NCBI GenBank assembly: GCA_016649905.1
Contig: JAENWU010000009.1
Location: 1-42,593, forward strand
Direction: 5' to 3'
DNA from: Thermoleophilia bacterium
GTDB taxonomy: Bacteria > Actinomycetota > Thermoleophilia > Solirubrobacterales > 70-9
DNA: 42,593 nucleotides
Positions 8,282-19,180 of this stretch are shown here, one piece after another. The notes under the pieces were generated by a model. It was not told where the DNA came from and searched no databases. It saw only the letters and a program-made list of their open reading frames with translations. The number at the start of each line of letters is the position of its first letter. Positions within the stretch are counted from its first letter, which is position 1. The position numbers and the translations under genes were made by a program.

Positions 8282-9313
8282 CTAGCCGATCGCGACCATG
8301 CGCTCGATCGGAATCCGCGCCCGCTCGGCGACCGCGGCGGGAACGCTGACCTCGAACTTCATCTCGAGCAGGGAGTCGCGCAGCTTCGGCAGCGTGATCA
8401 TCTTCATGTACTTGCAGAAGGCCATCCGGTTGGCCTCGATCAGGTTGGCCTGCGGCGCCGCCTGCTGGAGCGGGTAGAGCATCCCGTTCTCGGTGGCGAC
8501 GATGAAGCTGCCGTCCGGGTGGGCTTCGACGTGCTGGAGCATGCCCGAGGTCGAGAGCATGTGGACGCCCTCGGCCTCGATGTCGCCGGCGGCGACGTAC
8601 TCCATCGCCTGGGTCGAGCAGCCGCACTCGGGATGGATCAGGAACTCGGCCTCGGGATTGGCGGCGCGGGTCTCGGCGATGTCCTCGGGCCGGATGCCGG
8701 CGTGGACGTGGCACTCGCCGTCCCAGATGTGGAAGCGGCCGCGACGCTCATGGTCGTCGACCAGGCCGGTCTCGCGCTCGACGAAGGCACCGAGCCACAT
8801 GTCGGGGCCGAAGAGGATCTCGGCGTCGGGACCGTGCTCGGCCCAGATGTGCTCGACGACCTGGACCGCGTTGGACGAGGTGCAGCAGTAGTCGGTCTCC
8901 GCCTTCACCTCGGCCGAGGTGTTGACGTACATGACGACGAGGGCGCCGAGGTGCTCGGCCTTCCAGGCGCGCAACTGGTCGGCGTCGATCGAGTCGGCGA
9001 GCGAGCAGCCGGCGTCGAGGTCGGGGATCAGCACCTTCTTCTCGGGCGAGAGGATCGAGGCGGTCTCGGCCATGAAGTGGACGCCGCAGAAGGCGATCAT
9101 CTCGGCGTCGGTGGCGGCCGCCTGGCGTGAGAGCCCGAGCGAGTCACCCATGTGGTCGGCGACGTCCTGGATCTCTGGCAGCTGGTAGTTGTGGGCGAGG
9201 ATGACGGCGTTGCGCTGCTGCGCGAGCGCGCGGATCTCCTCGCTGAGCTCAGCGATTTCGTCCGGGGTTAGCTCCGGGGCGAAATTGGCTTGGATCGTCG
9301 GGAGCTCCTGCAT
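8282..9313 (-). CDS. nadA: Quinolinate synthase
   Basis: AVILAHNYQLPEIQDVADHMGDSLGLSRQAA, VVMYVNTSAEVKAETDYCCTSSNAVQVV, HPECGCSTQAMEY; conserved Cys of the Fe-S cluster. Start ATG 9313 with AGGAAGG upstream. Confidence 0.95.
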   Translation of the reverse strand: MQELPTIQANFAPELTPDEIAELSEEIRALAQQRNAVILAHNYQLPEIQDVADHMGDSLGLSRQAAATDAEMIAFCGVHFMAETASILSPEKKVLIPDLDAGCSLADSIDADQLRAWKAEHLGALVVMYVNTSAEVKAETDYCCTSSNAVQVVEHIWAEHGPDAEILFGPDMWLGAFVERETGLVDDHERRGRFHIWDGECHVHAGIRPEDIAETRAANPEAEFLIHPECGCSTQAMEYVAAGDIEAEGVHMLSTSGMLQHVEAHPDGSFIVATENGMLYPLQQAAPQANLIEANRMAFCKYMKMITLPKLRDSLLEMKFEVSVPAAVAERARIPIERMVAIG

Positions 9314-9432
9314 GAGCCCTTCCTTTCCTGATGTTCGCTGGCAGACCTGACGGTCGGAACCAGTCGAATGAACGTTGCCGAAGTTTACTCCGTGGCGATG
9401 GCGGGGTCGCCGAAGCGCCAGAATTTCAGTCG

Positions 9433-10326
9433 ATGCCCGAGCTACCCGAGGTCGAGATCGTCGCCCGCCGCCTCGACGCAGCGCTATCCGGTGCCGTGGT
9501 CGAATCGGTACTGGCCCCGGGGATGAACGTGATGAGGACCTTCGAGCCGGCGCTGGAAGCGTTGGCCGGGCGCGAACTGACGGGCGTGCGGCGAGTGGCG
9601 AAGATGCCGGTCGTTCACTTCTCTTCCACCAGCTCGTCGCGACGACGTACGTCGTCGCGCTCCACCGATGGCGACCTGGCGCTGCTGATCCACCTGATGT
9701 CGGCGGGCCGGTTGCGGGTCTTCGACAAACGCGCCTCGCCGAAAGACCGTGCCTCGCGGGTCCTGATCCGGCTGGAGGACGGCCGCGAGCTACGCCTGCG
9801 TGAGTTCGGAACCAAGCAGCGCGCCTGGGCGAAACTGCTACCCGTCGACGCGGTCGCCGAAGACGAGATGGTGAAGACGCTCGGCCCCGAAGCCTGGCCC
9901 CCTCCCCCACTTGACGAGTTCGCCACCGCGGTCGACCACCCCCGCCATCTGCATCCGCTGCTCCGCCACCAGAAAGACATCGCCGGGATCGGTCGGTCCT
10001 GGGTCGACGAGATCCTCTGGGAGGCCCGCCTCTCGCCCTTCAAGAAAGGGTCGGAGCTCGACGACGAGGAGGTCGGGCGCCTCCACAGCGCCCTGCACGT
10101 GCTCGGCGACGCGATCGACCACTACGAGCAGACGATCGGCGCCGAGGTCCCCGACAAGGTGCCGATGCCACTCCAGGTCCACAAGCGCGAGGGCGAGCCA
10201 TGCCCGCGCTGCGGGACGACGATCGAGGCCGTCTTCTTCTCCGAACACCAGATGAACTACTGCCCCGAGGAGCAGACCGGCGGCCGCGTGCTCAAGGACC
10301 GCCGCCTCTCCAAACTCCTCAAGTGA
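9433..10326 (+). CDS. mutM: Fpg/Nei family DNA glycosylase (MutM-like)
   Basis: N-terminal MPELPEVEIVARRLDAAL, LALLIHLMSAGRL, IAGIGRSWVDEILWEARLSPF, C-terminal Zn-finger-like PCPRCGTTIEAVFFSEHQMNYCPEEQTGGR. Confidence 0.88.
   Translation: MPELPEVEIVARRLDAALSGAVVESVLAPGMNVMRTFEPALEALAGRELTGVRRVAKMPVVHFSSTSSSRRRTSSRSTDGDLALLIHLMSAGRLRVFDKRASPKDRASRVLIRLEDGRELRLREFGTKQRAWAKLLPVDAVAEDEMVKTLGPEAWPPPPLDEFATAVDHPRHLHPLLRHQKDIAGIGRSWVDEILWEARLSPFKKGSELDDEEVGRLHSALHVLGDAIDHYEQTIGAEVPDKVPMPLQVHKREGEPCPRCGTTIEAVFFSEHQMNYCPEEQTGGRVLKDRRLSKLLK
9638..9659. repeat. 22-bp perfect palindrome inside the mutM-like coding sequence
   Basis: CGCGACGACGTACGTCGTCGCG equals its own reverse complement; lies in an S/R-rich segment (SSTSSSRRRTSSRSTD). 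Confidence 0.9.
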
Positions 10327-10379
10327 CCGCCGATGGGCCGATTTCGGGAGATATAGACCCGAAATCGGCCCATCGGCGG
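10327..10379. terminator. 53-bp hairpin between convergent mutM-like and nadC (family D copy 1), possible bidirectional terminator
   Basis: Perfect 22-bp arms CCGCCGATGGGCCGATTTCGGG / CCCGAAATCGGCCCATCGGCGG around AGATATAGA; starts immediately after the mutM-like TGA. Confidence 0.75.
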
Positions 10380-10383
10380 GCGG

Positions 10384-11241
10384 CTAGGCGGGTTCGAGCA
10401 GGAGGCTGAAGTCGAGGCTCGGCGCCGAGTGGGTGAGGGCGCCGATCGAGATGAAGTCGACGCCGGTCTCGGCGATCGCCCGCACGCTCTCGAGGTCGAC
10501 GCCGCCCGACGCCTCCAGGGTCGGCCCCTCGACGCCGCCGGCGTGCTCGTCGCGCAGCGCCACCGCCGCCCGCATCGTCTCGGTGTCCATGTTGTCGAGC
10601 AGCAGCCGCTCGGCGCCGGTCCCGAGCGCGTAGGCGGTCTCGTCGAGATTGCGGACCTCGACCTCGATCGGCAGCTCGGGGTGGGCGTTGTGGGCGGCGA
10701 GGACAGCCTTGGCGAGGCTGCCGGCGAGGGCGATGTGGTTCTCCTTGATCAGGAAGGCGTCATAGAGGCCGAGCCGGTGATTGCGGCCGCCGCCGGCCGC
10801 CACCGCGGCCTTCTCGAGACCGCGCAGCCCCGGCGTCGTCTTGCGGGTGTCGAGGATCTTCGCGCCGGTGCCTGCGACCGCCTCGACGAAGCGGGCGGTC
10901 AGCGTTGCGATGCCGGAAAGGTGGCCGAGGAAGTTGAGCGCGGTCCGCTCGGCCGCCAGCAATGAGCGGGCGCTGCCGCTGGCGATCGCGACCTCGGCCG
11001 GCACGTCCTGACGCCACTTGCCCTCGACGATCAGGTTGTCGACGTGGTCTACCCCGCACTGGCGCATCGTCTCGGCGACCGCCGCGAGGCCGTAGGCGAC
11101 GCCGGGTGCTTTCTGGACGATCCGCGCCCGCGCTCGGGCCTCGGCGGGCACCGTCGCCTCCGCGGTGACGTCGCCCGCGCCGAGGTCCTCGGCCAGCGCC
11201 CGCGCGACGACTTGCCGCAGTGAATCGGGGCGCTCGCTCAT
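10384..11241 (-). CDS. nadC: Carboxylating nicotinate-nucleotide diphosphorylase
   Basis: EDLGAGDVTAEA, RTALNFLGHLSGIATLTARFVEAVAGTGAKILDTRKTTPGLRGLEKAAVAAGGGRNHRLGLYDAFLIKENHI, LEASGGVDLESVRAIAETGVDFISIGALTHS. Confidence 0.96.
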   Translation of the reverse strand: MSERPDSLRQVVARALAEDLGAGDVTAEATVPAEARARARIVQKAPGVAYGLAAVAETMRQCGVDHVDNLIVEGKWRQDVPAEVAIASGSARSLLAAERTALNFLGHLSGIATLTARFVEAVAGTGAKILDTRKTTPGLRGLEKAAVAAGGGRNHRLGLYDAFLIKENHIALAGSLAKAVLAAHNAHPELPIEVEVRNLDETAYALGTGAERLLLDNMDTETMRAAVALRDEHAGGVEGPTLEASGGVDLESVRAIAETGVDFISIGALTHSAPSLDFSLLLEPA

Positions 11242-11259
11242 CGCGCCAGCCTAGATCAG

Positions 11260-11312
11260 CCGCCGACGGGCCGATTTGTCGACGTATAGGCGCCTTTTCG
11301 GCCCGTCGGCGG
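11260..11312. repeat. 53-bp hairpin (family D copy 2) upstream of nadC
   Basis: CCGCCGACGGGCCGATTT ... TATAG ... TTTCGGCCCGTCGGCGG; same length and termini as the 10327-10379 element, with a compensatory T-A to C-G change in the stem. Confidence 0.75.
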
Positions 11313-11352
11313 CGGAGTCTCACGTTCGCGGGCGGCGGGGCGTTTAATCCAC

Positions 11353-11820
11353 GTGGTGAGCGCACTGCCTCCGTTTCAGGTCCTGATCGATGAGCACGCG
11401 GCCAACGTGATGGCGGTGCTGCGCGGCGCGGTTGGGCGCGAGGGGGCAGAGGACTGCTTCCAAGAGACCTTTCTCGCCGCCCTGCGCGCGTATCCGCAGT
11501 TGCAGGACGACAGCAACCTGCGCGGCTGGCTGATCACGATCGCCCACCGCAAAGCGGTCGACCACCACCGCGCCAGGGGCCGGCGCCCGGTTCCGGTGGC
11601 GGAAGTCGCCGAGACCGCCGTCACTGATCCCGAGCCGAACGACGACGGGGTCTGGCTCGCGGTCGGCGCCCTGCCGCCCAAGCAAAGGGCGGCGGTGACC
11701 CTGCGTTTCGCCCTCGACCTGCCCCACGCCGAGATCGCCGACGCGCTCGGTTGCTCGCCGGAGGCGGCGCGGCGGAGCCTGCACGAGGGAATCAAGCGAC
11801 TGCGAAAGGAGCTGGCATGA
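11353..11820 (+). CDS. ECF-type RNA polymerase sigma factor
   Basis: Region 2 (AEDCFQETFLAALRAYPQLQDDSNLRGWLITIAHRKAVDHHRAR) and region 4 (LPPKQRAAVTLRFALDLPHAEIADALGCSPEAARRSLHEGIKRLRKEL). Confidence 0.9.
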   Translation: MVSALPPFQVLIDEHAANVMAVLRGAVGREGAEDCFQETFLAALRAYPQLQDDSNLRGWLITIAHRKAVDHHRARGRRPVPVAEVAETAVTDPEPNDDGVWLAVGALPPKQRAAVTLRFALDLPHAEIADALGCSPEAARRSLHEGIKRLRKELA

Positions 11821-12392
11821 ACATCAACGCAAGTCTCGAGCGAGTGCGCGAGCGAGCCGCGGCGGAGGGTCTGCTCGACGTCGCCTACGCCAGCACCGAC
11901 TCGCCCTTCGGTCCCCTGCTGCTGGCGAAGACGCCGATGGGGCTGGTCCGTCTCGGCCTGCCCAACCAGGACGCCGACGAGCTGCTCGTCGAGCTCGCCG
12001 CGAAGATCTCGCCACGGGTCCTGGAAGCTCCGGCGGCGCTCGACGAGGAGCGGCGCGAGCTCGACCTCTACTTCGATCGCAAGCTCGACTCCTTCGACCT
12101 GCCGCTCGACTGGAGCCTCAGCGACGGCTTCCGGCTGCGCGTCCTGCACCAAATCGCGACGATCCCCTACGGCGAGACCCGGACCTACACGGAGATGGCG
12201 AGGGGCGCGGGCAACGAGCGCGCGGTCCGCGCCGCCGGCACCGCCTGCGGCAGGAACCCGATCCCCCTCGTCGTCCCCTGCCACCGCGTCCTGCGCAGCG
12301 GCGGTGCCCTCGGTGGCTACGGCGGCGGCCTGCCGATGAAGCGCGGCCTACTGACGCTCGAGGGTGTACTAGACGAAAGCCCGCCCGGCTAA
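11817..12392 (+). CDS. ogt: Methylated-DNA--protein-cysteine S-methyltransferase
   Basis: IPYGETRTYTEMARGAGNERAVRAAGTACGRNPIPLVVPCHRVLRSGGALGGYGGGLPMKRGLL, with active-site PCHRV; ATGA overlap with the sigma-factor stop. Confidence 0.93.
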   Translation: MNINASLERVRERAAAEGLLDVAYASTDSPFGPLLLAKTPMGLVRLGLPNQDADELLVELAAKISPRVLEAPAALDEERRELDLYFDRKLDSFDLPLDWSLSDGFRLRVLHQIATIPYGETRTYTEMARGAGNERAVRAAGTACGRNPIPLVVPCHRVLRSGGALGGYGGGLPMKRGLLTLEGVLDESPPG

Positions 12393-12424
12393 AGGATTCC
12401 GCGCGCAAGCCCGATCTTGAGGCT

Positions 12425-13102
12425 ATGCGACGCAAAATCGCGACCTTCGACCAGCACGGCCCAAGCGCAACCAGAATCGCCTGGTGGGCATCGTTCTTGG
12501 CGACCCTGGTGCTGGTTTTCGCGCTCGGCCTGGCCAAGTCGGCTCAAGCCGTGACCCTGCCCGGTGGGGCCGGCTCGGTCGCTGCCGTCGTCCTCCCGGA
12601 ACCAGAGGAAGACCCGGCTGCAGCGGACGAAGCCGAAGAAGAATGGGAATTCGAAGAATGCGAATTGAGCGAGGACGAAGAAGAAGAATTCTGCGCAGAT
12701 GATGAAGGCGAAGAGGGCACCCCTCCCGAGTGCTTGCTTAGCAGCGCCGAGGCAACCGTCTCGACGAACCCCGCCCACGACAGCGTTCGTCTCGCCGTCC
12801 GCTACACGGCCCGCGCGTCCGCCGCCGTCAAGATCGACTTCGGGCTGCGCGGCAGGAAGGGATCGCTCAGTCTCGGCGGGGACCAGAAGCGCTTCAAACT
12901 CGCCGGCGTCTTCCGCCAGACCGAACGGCTGAGCGAGACCCAGATGGCGAAGGTAGCGGCGGCGAAGAGCTTCACGGTCGAGCTGCAAGCCGTCAACACG
13001 CCGCGCTACTGCCACCGCTACTTCGACCGGAATCTGACCGTCAAGCGCCCCAGCGGCGCCGGCCTCACCTGGTCGGAGCCGACGGCGCGCTCAGGCGCCT
13101 GA
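12425..13102 (+). CDS. Predicted exported acidic protein of unknown function
   Basis: N-terminal TM/signal (IAWWASFLATLVLVFALGLAKSAQA), highly acidic Cys-containing linker (EAEEEWEFEECELSEDEEEEFCADDEGEEGTPPEC), then a ~110-aa C-terminal region. Confidence 0.65.
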   Translation: MRRKIATFDQHGPSATRIAWWASFLATLVLVFALGLAKSAQAVTLPGGAGSVAAVVLPEPEEDPAAADEAEEEWEFEECELSEDEEEEFCADDEGEEGTPPECLLSSAEATVSTNPAHDSVRLAVRYTARASAAVKIDFGLRGRKGSLSLGGDQKRFKLAGVFRQTERLSETQMAKVAAAKSFTVELQAVNTPRYCHRYFDRNLTVKRPSGAGLTWSEPTARSGA

Positions 13103-13741
13103 GGGGAGCGTCTCCCCCAGCCACGAGGTCGCCTCGGCGAGGTGCGCGGGGTCGATCTGGTGGCCGATGTCCGACTCGCGGTAGGTGACGTCGAGGCCAC
13201 CGGCCTCGAGCAGATCGCGGCCGCGCTGGGCGAAGCTCACGTCCATGATCGGATCGCGGCGACCGTGGGCGATGAAGGCCCGGGTGCCGGTGCGGTCGGC
13301 AAGCGACGGCTCCCAGTCGTCGACGATCGGGACGAAGCCGCTGAAGGCGAGGATCCCGGCGACGGCGGGCCGATCGGCGCCCAGCGCCATCGCGTAGCTC
13401 ATCACCGAGCCCATCGAGAAGCCGGCAAAGACGGTGCGGTCCGGCCCCACCCCGGTCTCCTCCCAGAGCCGGTCGTGGAACTCGGCCAACGCCGCCCGCG
13501 CGGCGTGGAAGCTGTCGTGGTCGGGATAGCCCACCCGCGGCACCAGGTACCAGTGGTACCCCGGCGACCCCGGCAGGGTCAGCGGCGCCCGCGCCGAGAC
13601 CACCCGCAGCCGCTGCTGCGGATCAAGGTGATCGGCGAGGCGGAGCAGGTCGGTCTCGTCGGTGCCGCGCCCGTGGTGCAACGCCAAGACACCCTCGGGC
13701 GCCCCGGCCGCCGGCCGTTCGAGCTGGACCAGCGGCGCCAC
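13091..13741 (-). CDS. Alpha/beta hydrolase, phospholipase/carboxylesterase family
   Basis: Nucleophile elbow FAGFSMGSVMSYAMALG, IAHGRRDPIMDVSFA, GHQIDPAHL; LALHHGRGTDETDLLRLADHL. Confidence 0.88.
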   Translation of the reverse strand: MAPLVQLERPAAGAPEGVLALHHGRGTDETDLLRLADHLDPQQRLRVVSARAPLTLPGSPGYHWYLVPRVGYPDHDSFHAARAALAEFHDRLWEETGVGPDRTVFAGFSMGSVMSYAMALGADRPAVAGILAFSGFVPIVDDWEPSLADRTGTRAFIAHGRRDPIMDVSFAQRGRDLLEAGGLDVTYRESDIGHQIDPAHLAEATSWLGETLPSGA

Positions 13742-14860
13742 TAGCTGGCCGAGGCCGCGGCGGTCTTGTTCAGGTAGTCGCGCACGAACTCATCGATGTC
13801 GCCGTCGAGGACCCGCTGGGCGTCACCCACCTCGTGCTCGGTGCGGTGGTCCTTGACCATCGTGTAGGGGTGGAGGACGTAGCTGCGGATCTGCGAGCCC
13901 CAGGCGACGTCTTTGACCTCGCCGCGGGCCCGGGCCAGCAGTTCGGTGCGTTTGCGCTCCTCGAGCTCGATCAGCTTCGAGCGCAGCAGCTGCATCGCCA
14001 CCGCCTTGTTCTGCGTTTGCGAGCGCTCGTTCTGGCACTGCACGACGGTGTTGGTGGGGAGATGGGTGATCCGCACCGCCGAGTCGGTCTTGTTGACGTG
14101 CTGGCCGCCGGCGCCGGAAGCGCGGTAGGTGTCGATGCGGAGGTCGTCCTCGTCGATCTCGACCTCGACGCCGGCGTCGACCAACGGCCCGACGTCGACC
14201 TGGGCGAAGCTGGTGTGGCGCCGCGAGGAGGAGTCGAACGGCGAGATCCGGACCAGGCGGTGGACGCCGCGCTCGGCGGCGAAGAGGCCGTAGGCGTTCT
14301 CACCGCGGGCGACGAAGGTCGCCGACTTCAAGCCGGCCTCCTCCCCTGGCGATGCCTCCTTCATCTCGACCTCGAAGCCGCGGCGTTCAGACCAGCGCAG
14401 GTACATCCGCAGCAAGATCTCGGCCCAGTCCTGGGAATCGGTGCCACCGGCACCGGCGTGGACGGTGACGACGGCGTCGCCGGCGTCGTACTCACCGCTG
14501 AACAGCCGCGCCTCTTCGAGCTCGGCCAGGCGCTTCTCGACGGCGGTCAGCTGAGTATCGAGCTCAGCCGCGATCTCCTCGTCCTCGGCCGCCATCTCGG
14601 CCAGATCGGCGAGGTCCGTTACATCGGACTCAAGGCCGCGGAACATCTCCAGCCGGCGCTGCGCGCGGGCGTGCGCAGCAGCGGTGCGGGCAGCGACGTC
14701 CTGGTCGTCCCAGAACCCAGGCTGCCCCATCTCCGCCTCTAGCCGCTCGGCCTCGGCCTCCAGCGCAGCGGGGTCAAAGGTAGTCCGAGAGCAGGGACAG
14801 CTGCTCGCGGACAGCGGCGAGGCGCGGCGCTACTGATTCGGTCTGCGCGGCATCGGCCAT
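13741..14860 (-). CDS. prfB: Peptide chain release factor 2 (programmed +1 frameshift at 14779-14773)
   Basis: RF2 body (GGTDSQDWAEILLRMYLRW, YRASGAGGQHVNKTDSAVRITHLPTNTVVQCQNERSQTQNK). Upstream reading MADAAQTESVAPRLAAVREQLSLLSDYL then TGA in CTTTGAC; a +1 shift gives DPAALEAEAERLEAEMGQPGFWDDQ in frame. Confidence 0.92.
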
Positions 14861-14869
14861 GGGGGGAGG

Positions 14870-15757
14870 TTAGTGGGCAGGCGACGCCTGGGCCGGTGCC
14901 CTGGCGCTGATGATCCAGGTCGAGGCCGGCGCGACCACGCCGTCGGGTCCGTCAAACTCGGCCAGCGCCTCACGAAGCTGGCGGGCTATCTTCGGCCGGA
15001 TCTCGTCGACCCGGTCCCCCCAGAGGCGCAACACCTCGCCGGCCGGGCCAAGCGCCATGTTGAACTCGACGGCGTGGTCGAGGTCGGCGCCGATCTTGAT
15101 CGGGCGGTCGCAGCGCTGGAAACCGATCTCGTCGAATCCAGCGATCCTGAGCTGCTCGCTGACGGTATCGGCGTCGGCCATCGAGAACGGGCCCGGTCCG
15201 CAGGTCGGTTCGTCGGACTCCTCCGGATGGTCGAGGTAATCCTCGACGACCAGCTCGGCGCGACGCACCCATTCGTTGTCGAGCTTGCGTCTCCAGACGA
15301 CCGCGCAGAGCTGCCCGCCAGGGACGAGCGCGAGCCGGACATTGCGCAGCGCCTGCACCGGATTGGCGAAGAACATGATCCCCATCCGCGAGAACGCGTA
15401 GTCGAAGGTCTCCTCGAACTCGGTCGCCTGAACGTCGCCGACGAGGAAGCTGGCGTTGGCGACACCAGCCGCAGCGGCGTCGGCGCGCGCGGCCTCGACG
15501 AACGGCTCCGAGACATCGACGCCGACCGCCTCGCCAGCGGGGCCGACCAGCTGGGCGAGCCGCTGGGTCGTGTCCCCGAAGCCGCAGCCGAGGTCGAGCG
15601 CCCTGGCGCCCGGCTGCGGGGGGTGGGCTTCGATCGCCGCCTCGCCGTGGGCCCCGAGCCCAGCGGTGACGAGATCGCGGAACTGGACGAACCGCTCAAA
15701 CAGAGGACCGCTCCAGGCCTCACTCGCCTCCCTGTTCGATGCGGCAACCGACTCCAT
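14870..15757 (-). CDS. Class I SAM-dependent methyltransferase
   Basis: ARALDLGCGFGDTTQRLAQLVGPAGEAVGVDVSEPFVEAA motif I; start placed at MESVAASNREASEAW. Confidence 0.88.
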   Translation of the reverse strand: MESVAASNREASEAWSGPLFERFVQFRDLVTAGLGAHGEAAIEAHPPQPGARALDLGCGFGDTTQRLAQLVGPAGEAVGVDVSEPFVEAARADAAAAGVANASFLVGDVQATEFEETFDYAFSRMGIMFFANPVQALRNVRLALVPGGQLCAVVWRRKLDNEWVRRAELVVEDYLDHPEESDEPTCGPGPFSMADADTVSEQLRIAGFDEIGFQRCDRPIKIGADLDHAVEFNMALGPAGEVLRLWGDRVDEIRPKIARQLREALAEFDGPDGVVAPASTWIISARAPAQASPAH

Positions 15758-15788
15758 GCGCCAAATGATAGGCGCGCCGCCAGCGAAC

Positions 15789-16178
15789 TCAAGTGCGAAA
15801 TCCACCGTCCTCAAGCGCCTCGGCGCGATCCTCGTAGGAACGCCAGCTCAGTATCCGGCGCGCCCGCAACTCGAAGCCCCAGGCCATCTCGTCCTCGCTG
15901 GCGAGCTCGCCGCTGTCTTCCCAATGCCAGCGGCGCACGATCAAGGCCACCGCGCGGCCAGCGCCGCCCTCGGTCCCGTCCTCGTAGAGCTGCTCCAGCT
16001 CGATCGTCTGCTGGACCCCGCCTGGCTCCCGCGTCGCCCACTGCCGCGCCGCCTCGACACCCTTACGCAGCCCCTTCATCGAGTGCAGCTCGACCCCAGG
16101 GTCGAGCACGGCGACGAACCCGTCGAGGTCGCGATCGTTGAACGCCCGGATGAACTCCCTTACCGAGTGAACGGGCAT
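15789..16178 (-). CDS. SnoaL/NTF2-like domain protein
   Basis: VREFIRAFNDRDLDGFVAVLDPGVELHSMKGLRKGVEAARQWA ... RRWHWEDSGELASEDEMAWGFELRARRILSWRSYEDRAEAL, typical of SnoaL-like proteins. Confidence 0.8.
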   Translation of the reverse strand: MPVHSVREFIRAFNDRDLDGFVAVLDPGVELHSMKGLRKGVEAARQWATREPGGVQQTIELEQLYEDGTEGGAGRAVALIVRRWHWEDSGELASEDEMAWGFELRARRILSWRSYEDRAEALEDGGFRT

Positions 16179-16210
16179 TCTGCTTTTCTCGAATCACGCA
16201 CGGCCGTGAA

Positions 16211-16310
16211 AACCAAGCAGGTCGGTGGACGCAGGGCGCGAGGTGAGGGGAGCGCACTGTTCAGTGCGTGACCCGATCCGAGCGACCGAGGACTCCGAGA
16301 TGCGCAGGTT
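16211..16310 (+). ncRNA. Candidate structured element, family C copy 3 (divergent)
   Basis: GTGGACGCAGGGCGC ... hairpin CGCACTG-TT-CAGTGCG ... GAGCGACCGAGGACTC, with weaker outer pairing AACC/GGTT and TCGG/CCGA. Confidence 0.45.
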
Positions 16311-16324
16311 TGCAGCGGCCGCGC

Positions 16325-19156
<2,832 letters not shown>

Positions 19157-19180
19157 TGCTCAAGGGTAGCGGTGCAGCCC

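Noticed and set aside
8282-9910. 542-aa version of NadA
   Set aside because: The N-terminal ~200 residues are antisense to the mutM-like gene; the authentic start is ATG 9313 with a clear SD.
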